NCBI GenBank assembly: GCA_023369685.1
Contig: SACZ01000004.1
Coordinates: forward strand, 1 to 64,000
Reading direction: 5' to 3'
DNA from: Prolixibacteraceae bacterium JC049
GTDB lineage: Bacteria > Bacteroidota > Bacteroidia > Bacteroidales > Prolixibacteraceae
DNA: 64,000 nucleotides
Shown: piece after piece, positions 61,440 through 64,000 of the stretch
Layout of the letters: every line of letters starts with the position of its first letter
How positions within the stretch are numbered: position 1 is the stretch's first letter
The notes under the pieces: generated by a model
What the model saw: only the letters and a program-made list of their open reading frames with translations
What the model was told of the DNA's origin: nothing
The model's database searches: none
Program-made: the position numbers and the translations under genes

Positions 61440-62911
61440 AATGTCTTACAAACTCCTATAAATTTTATAGTTTATTTAAGAAATGTATTAATACTGATCG
61501 AGAAGAAAGAGGAACACCAAAAGTTAGTTGTATTTTGCCCACCAAAAACCGATCAGAATTTCTTCTACAAGCATTGAAATATTTTCAGAAACAAGATTAT
61601 CCCAATACTGAATTGATAATAATTTACGAATCGGAAAATGATTTACCTGAAGGATTAGAACAGAGTAAAAAAATTGCATTTTTGAAGGTAGAGCAAAACC
61701 TATCTATCGGAGCTAAGAGGAATTTGGCATGTAAAGCTGCTTCGGGAGAAATAATAGTGCAGTGGGACGATGATGATTGGTATTCAGAAAATAGAATCAG
61801 TGTTCAGGTAAAGCCAATTTTAGACGGAGAGTGTGATATTACCGCATTTAATAATACCATGTTTTTCGATTTAAAGAATAAGAATTTATGGAAATGTTCA
61901 GTCGAGCTTTTTGAGAAAATCTGTTTAAAAGGAGTGTTGGGGGGCACCTTGGCATTCCGAAAGAACATGATGGATACGGTTGAATATCCAGATACATCAT
62001 TGCGGGAAGATGCAGACTTATTGGATAAAATGCTAAAAAACTCATTTCGCCTTAAAAAAATAGATGGACAGAACCATTTTATCTATATCAGACATGATTT
62101 TAATACATGGAGATTTAAGGTGGGAGAGTTCTTCGACTATCGTGAATGGCAGCAAGTTGAACTTCCTGATTTTTTGAGTGCTGATTATGATTTTTATGAC
62201 CACATGTCCAGAAGTTTGCAAAAGGAGAATGATATGTGTTATGAACCCAAAGTAACATGTATTATGCCAACATGCAATCGAAGAGAATTTGTAAAAAGAG
62301 CAATTGTTTTTTTTCAAAATCAGACTTATCAAAATAAAGAGCTAATTATAATAGACGATGGAGAAAATAAAGTTGATGATTTGATTCCTGAAAATACAGC
62401 AACAATACGTTATATAGGGCTTATAAATAGAAAGATATTGGGCGCCAAAAGGAATATGGCTTGTGAAAAAGCAGATGGACAAATAATTCTACATTGGGAT
62501 GATGATGATTACTATTCTAATGAATGGATTGCATTACAAGTTGCTCATTTATTAAGAAATAATGCTGATGTGACCGGATTATCTTCATTTTATTGTTTAC
62601 AAGAGGAGTATAAAAAAGCGTGGCACTATATCTATCCTAAGCAGAACAAAAAATGGGTGTATGGTGCAACACTTTGCTATACCAAGAGTTTCTGGAAGCG
62701 AAATCCATTTCCAGAAATAAATGTCGGAGAAGATGTACATTTCTTATGGAATAATTGCCCTAAAAAAATTGTAGCACACAACCATATAAGCGATTATGTT
62801 GGGTCAATCCATGAAGGTAATACTTCGCCTAAAATGTTAACGGACAATAGGTGGAGTCCAATAGATTTGAGTATTGTTCAAAATAACACCAAAGTGCATT
62901 TCAATGAATAG
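61436..62911 (+). CDS. Tandem double GT2 glycosyltransferase
   Basis: A 491-aa protein made of two GT2 domains. Domain 1 (about 28-240) has VSCILPTKNRSEFLLQAL, GAKRNLACKAASGEIIVQWDDDDWYS (DxD at 111-114) and LREDADLL. Domain 2 (about 270-485) has VTCIMPTCNRREFVKRAI, LIIIDDGENK, GAKRNMACEKADGQIILHWDDDDYYS (355-358) and INVGEDVHFLW. In domain 1 the first nucleotide-binding Asp motif reads IIIYESEND, so it may bind donor differently. It has no membrane segment. The ATGA overlap with the collar gene argues that it acts on that protein or its partners. Confidence 0.92.
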   Translation: MKCLTNSYKFYSLFKKCINTDREERGTPKVSCILPTKNRSEFLLQALKYFQKQDYPNTELIIIYESENDLPEGLEQSKKIAFLKVEQNLSIGAKRNLACKAASGEIIVQWDDDDWYSENRISVQVKPILDGECDITAFNNTMFFDLKNKNLWKCSVELFEKICLKGVLGGTLAFRKNMMDTVEYPDTSLREDADLLDKMLKNSFRLKKIDGQNHFIYIRHDFNTWRFKVGEFFDYREWQQVELPDFLSADYDFYDHMSRSLQKENDMCYEPKVTCIMPTCNRREFVKRAIVFFQNQTYQNKELIIIDDGENKVDDLIPENTATIRYIGLINRKILGAKRNMACEKADGQIILHWDDDDYYSNEWIALQVAHLLRNNADVTGLSSFYCLQEEYKKAWHYIYPKQNKKWVYGATLCYTKSFWKRNPFPEINVGEDVHFLWNNCPKKIVAHNHISDYVGSIHEGNTSPKMLTDNRWSPIDLSIVQNNTKVHFNE

Positions 62912-62941
62912 TAGCAATTCGGATGTTTTAAAAGAAAAATC

Positions 62942-62975
62942 GCTTACAGGAACGGTAAAATAGTTCTTTGTAAGC
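62942..62975. terminator. Bidirectional terminator between GT2 gene and convergent gene
   Basis: GCTTACAGGAAC (62942-62953) pairs with GTTCTTTGTAAGC (62963-62975) with about two mismatches. T-rich tails lie on both strands. Confidence 0.75.
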
Positions 62976-62991
62976 AAAATCTGTTTTGAGA

Positions 62992-63915
62992 TTATTTTAT
63001 GGGCATACAGATATCTGATATTAGATCCTTTGGATCGGTGTGCAGCGGACTGTTTCGATAGAATTCCATGGGAGGAATTTTCTTATTCTTCTTGAACTCT
63101 TTAGCTCTTTCCATTGCCATAATAGAACTCCAGGCATTACCCGACAACTGATATGGTCCAACATGTCGGACAGTATAAATAGGAGTTGAAGGAATGGTAC
63201 CTTTAATAAATCCATTAGGCATGTTTTCTGGATCACTTTTTACACCAATTCCGGTAGTGTAAACTATTCTGTTTTTATTGAAGTCGAATTTGTGATACAT
63301 CGAAAAAATTGTATCGGTAACTAATTCACCATTACTCTCTGCAAATTCCGAGAGTTTAACAAAATCGTTATGCATTACCTCCCCAATATTGTCGATTGTA
63401 CATTCGCTTTTTACTCCAACGAAATTACAACCAGGATAATTTGATTGCCCAATGAACTCCAGTTGGGCAGTAACACTTCCTGTTTCAATGTACTCTTTAA
63501 GCATAAACAATCCTCGGGCGTAATCCATTCCAATTAGTCGTTCCATCATGGCTTTCATCCAGAACATGAAAAAAGGAAGTGATCCATCCATTGTCCAAGT
63601 CAACTCACAGCTACTGTCATCCAATTTTTTCACTATGAAACTTGTTTTTGCCATCGATTTCCATGGTTTAAGAAATGTGAGGTTGTAGTCAACTTGTGAT
63701 TCTCTTTCAGAAATAACCTCAATTATTCCTGCACCAATTCTTTTGCCGTCCCACTGCTGCTTTTTTCCATTTTCAGAAACTGTAACTTTTACTCCAGGTT
63801 CTAACTTTAGCCATGGAGACCATATTTCCCAGTGATTAAAATCACTTATTATATCCAATATCTTAGAAGAATCAGCAACAATGACGATTGATTTTTTTAC
63901 ATGTGTTTTAGGCAT
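62992..63915 (-). CDS. SRPBCC plus GyrI-like ligand-binding protein
   Basis: A 307-aa protein with two domains. Residues about 1-145 form a START/SRPBCC fold (KKSIVIVADSSKILDIISDFNHWEIWSPWLKLEPG, ELTWTMDGSLPFFMFWMKAMMERLIG). Residues about 155-305 form a GyrI/AraC-effector-binding fold (FVGVKSECTIDNIGEVM, IPSTPIYTVRHVGPYQLSGNAWSSIMA). Both bind small hydrophobic or drug-like molecules. The combination without DNA-binding domain suggests a binding or sequestration role. It is convergent with the GT2 gene and probably unrelated to that locus. Confidence 0.88.
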   Translation of the reverse strand: MPKTHVKKSIVIVADSSKILDIISDFNHWEIWSPWLKLEPGVKVTVSENGKKQQWDGKRIGAGIIEVISERESQVDYNLTFLKPWKSMAKTSFIVKKLDDSSCELTWTMDGSLPFFMFWMKAMMERLIGMDYARGLFMLKEYIETGSVTAQLEFIGQSNYPGCNFVGVKSECTIDNIGEVMHNDFVKLSEFAESNGELVTDTIFSMYHKFDFNKNRIVYTTGIGVKSDPENMPNGFIKGTIPSTPIYTVRHVGPYQLSGNAWSSIMAMERAKEFKKNKKIPPMEFYRNSPLHTDPKDLISDICMPIK

Positions 63916-63948
63916 ATTGTGTAATTAAGAGTTTATACAGAATAGGTT

Positions 63949-64000
63949 ATGGAGTTATCTATACAACGAACTAAAGAAATAAAAGGTTTCTGGTGTCTGA
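63949..64000 (+). CDS. Possible start of a gene running off the right edge
   Basis: An ATG at 63949 opens 17 codons with no stop before the window ends (MELSIQRTKEIKGFW). It is divergent from the preceding gene, with 33 bp between them. Too short to recognise; it may be chance. Confidence 0.25.
   Translation, partial: MELSIQRTKEIKGFWCL

Noticed and set aside
60906-62911. Prophage or tailocin remnant
   Set aside because: Only a collar-domain protein is present; no capsid, portal, terminase, sheath, tube, baseplate, lysis or integrase gene is within the window.
1-64000. tRNA or rRNA genes
   Set aside because: Intergenic regions were read for T-loop (GGTTCGAATCC-like) and rRNA landmarks; none was convincing. 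A tRNAscan-SE run would settle it.

Overview
The window is chromosomal DNA of a Bacteroidota bacterium, probably a marine or sediment member of the Marinilabiliales group (the rank below phylum is a guess from overall protein style). Support comes from AT-rich coding DNA, TonB-dependent receptors with carboxypeptidase-like N-terminal domains, a type IX secretion C-terminal sorting domain, a periplasmic-propeller/AraC regulator, many exo-glycosidases, an A/T-rich start context without strong Shine-Dalgarno sites, and a promoter of the Bacteroidota form (TTG, about 21 bp, TAnnTTTG) in front of the first riboswitch. No tRNA, rRNA or CRISPR array was seen.

Layout. 1-183: edge of an IS3-type element. 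559-6969: vitamin B12 uptake locus with two cobalamin riboswitches that share an identical 49-nt block, one siderophore-like TonB receptor, a BtuB-like receptor and a BtuG-like propeller lipoprotein. 7048-9986: housekeeping genes (VOC protein, AlaX-type tRNA editing protein, YchF, SlyD with a Cys-rich tail). 10204-13494: nitric-oxide sensing operon (H-NOX, hybrid kinase with REC and Hpt, LytTR regulator). 13942-15885: secreted beta-helix/discoidin protein with T9SS tail. 16250-21018: DUF4301, TPR, PopT-like (DUF368) and AroE genes. 21076-24076: a repeat-rich stretch enclosing a HAD/VOC/AraC module. 24176-33636, all on the minus strand: DUF2179, release factor 3, GH20 hexosaminidase, rubrerythrin, TPR protein, GDPD-like protein, nitroreductase, a small zinc-ribbon protein, HD protein and MsrB. 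33861-35794: CobD and CbiB, the late-corrinoid steps that match the uptake locus. 35927-47877: a glycan-degradation cluster (one-piece propeller-AraC regulator, GH31, GH29, an NPCBM protein with an unassigned catalytic part, GH2) with no SusC/SusD pair. 47933-55696: sensor kinase, FabG, a phosphatase/kinase pair, a SirB1-type protein, a nucleoside phosphorylase, a prohibitin-like protein and a DUF4293 protein.

56025-62911 is the least explained part. A LuxR-type response regulator carrying Glu at its phosphoacceptor position is followed by three proteins I could not assign to a family (207, 130 and 907 aa; the last two share an N-terminal domain), a phage-tail-collar protein and a tandem double GT2 glycosyltransferase, the last pair overlapping by ATGA. 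There are no other phage genes, so I read it as a domesticated appendage or secreted-structure locus rather than a prophage. It is the best candidate for an undescribed system in the window.

Two dispersed repeat families are visible: a roughly 115-bp element in inverted copies near 8.0 and 16.0 kb, and a structured 200-300 bp element in direct copies near 21.2 and 23.9 kb.
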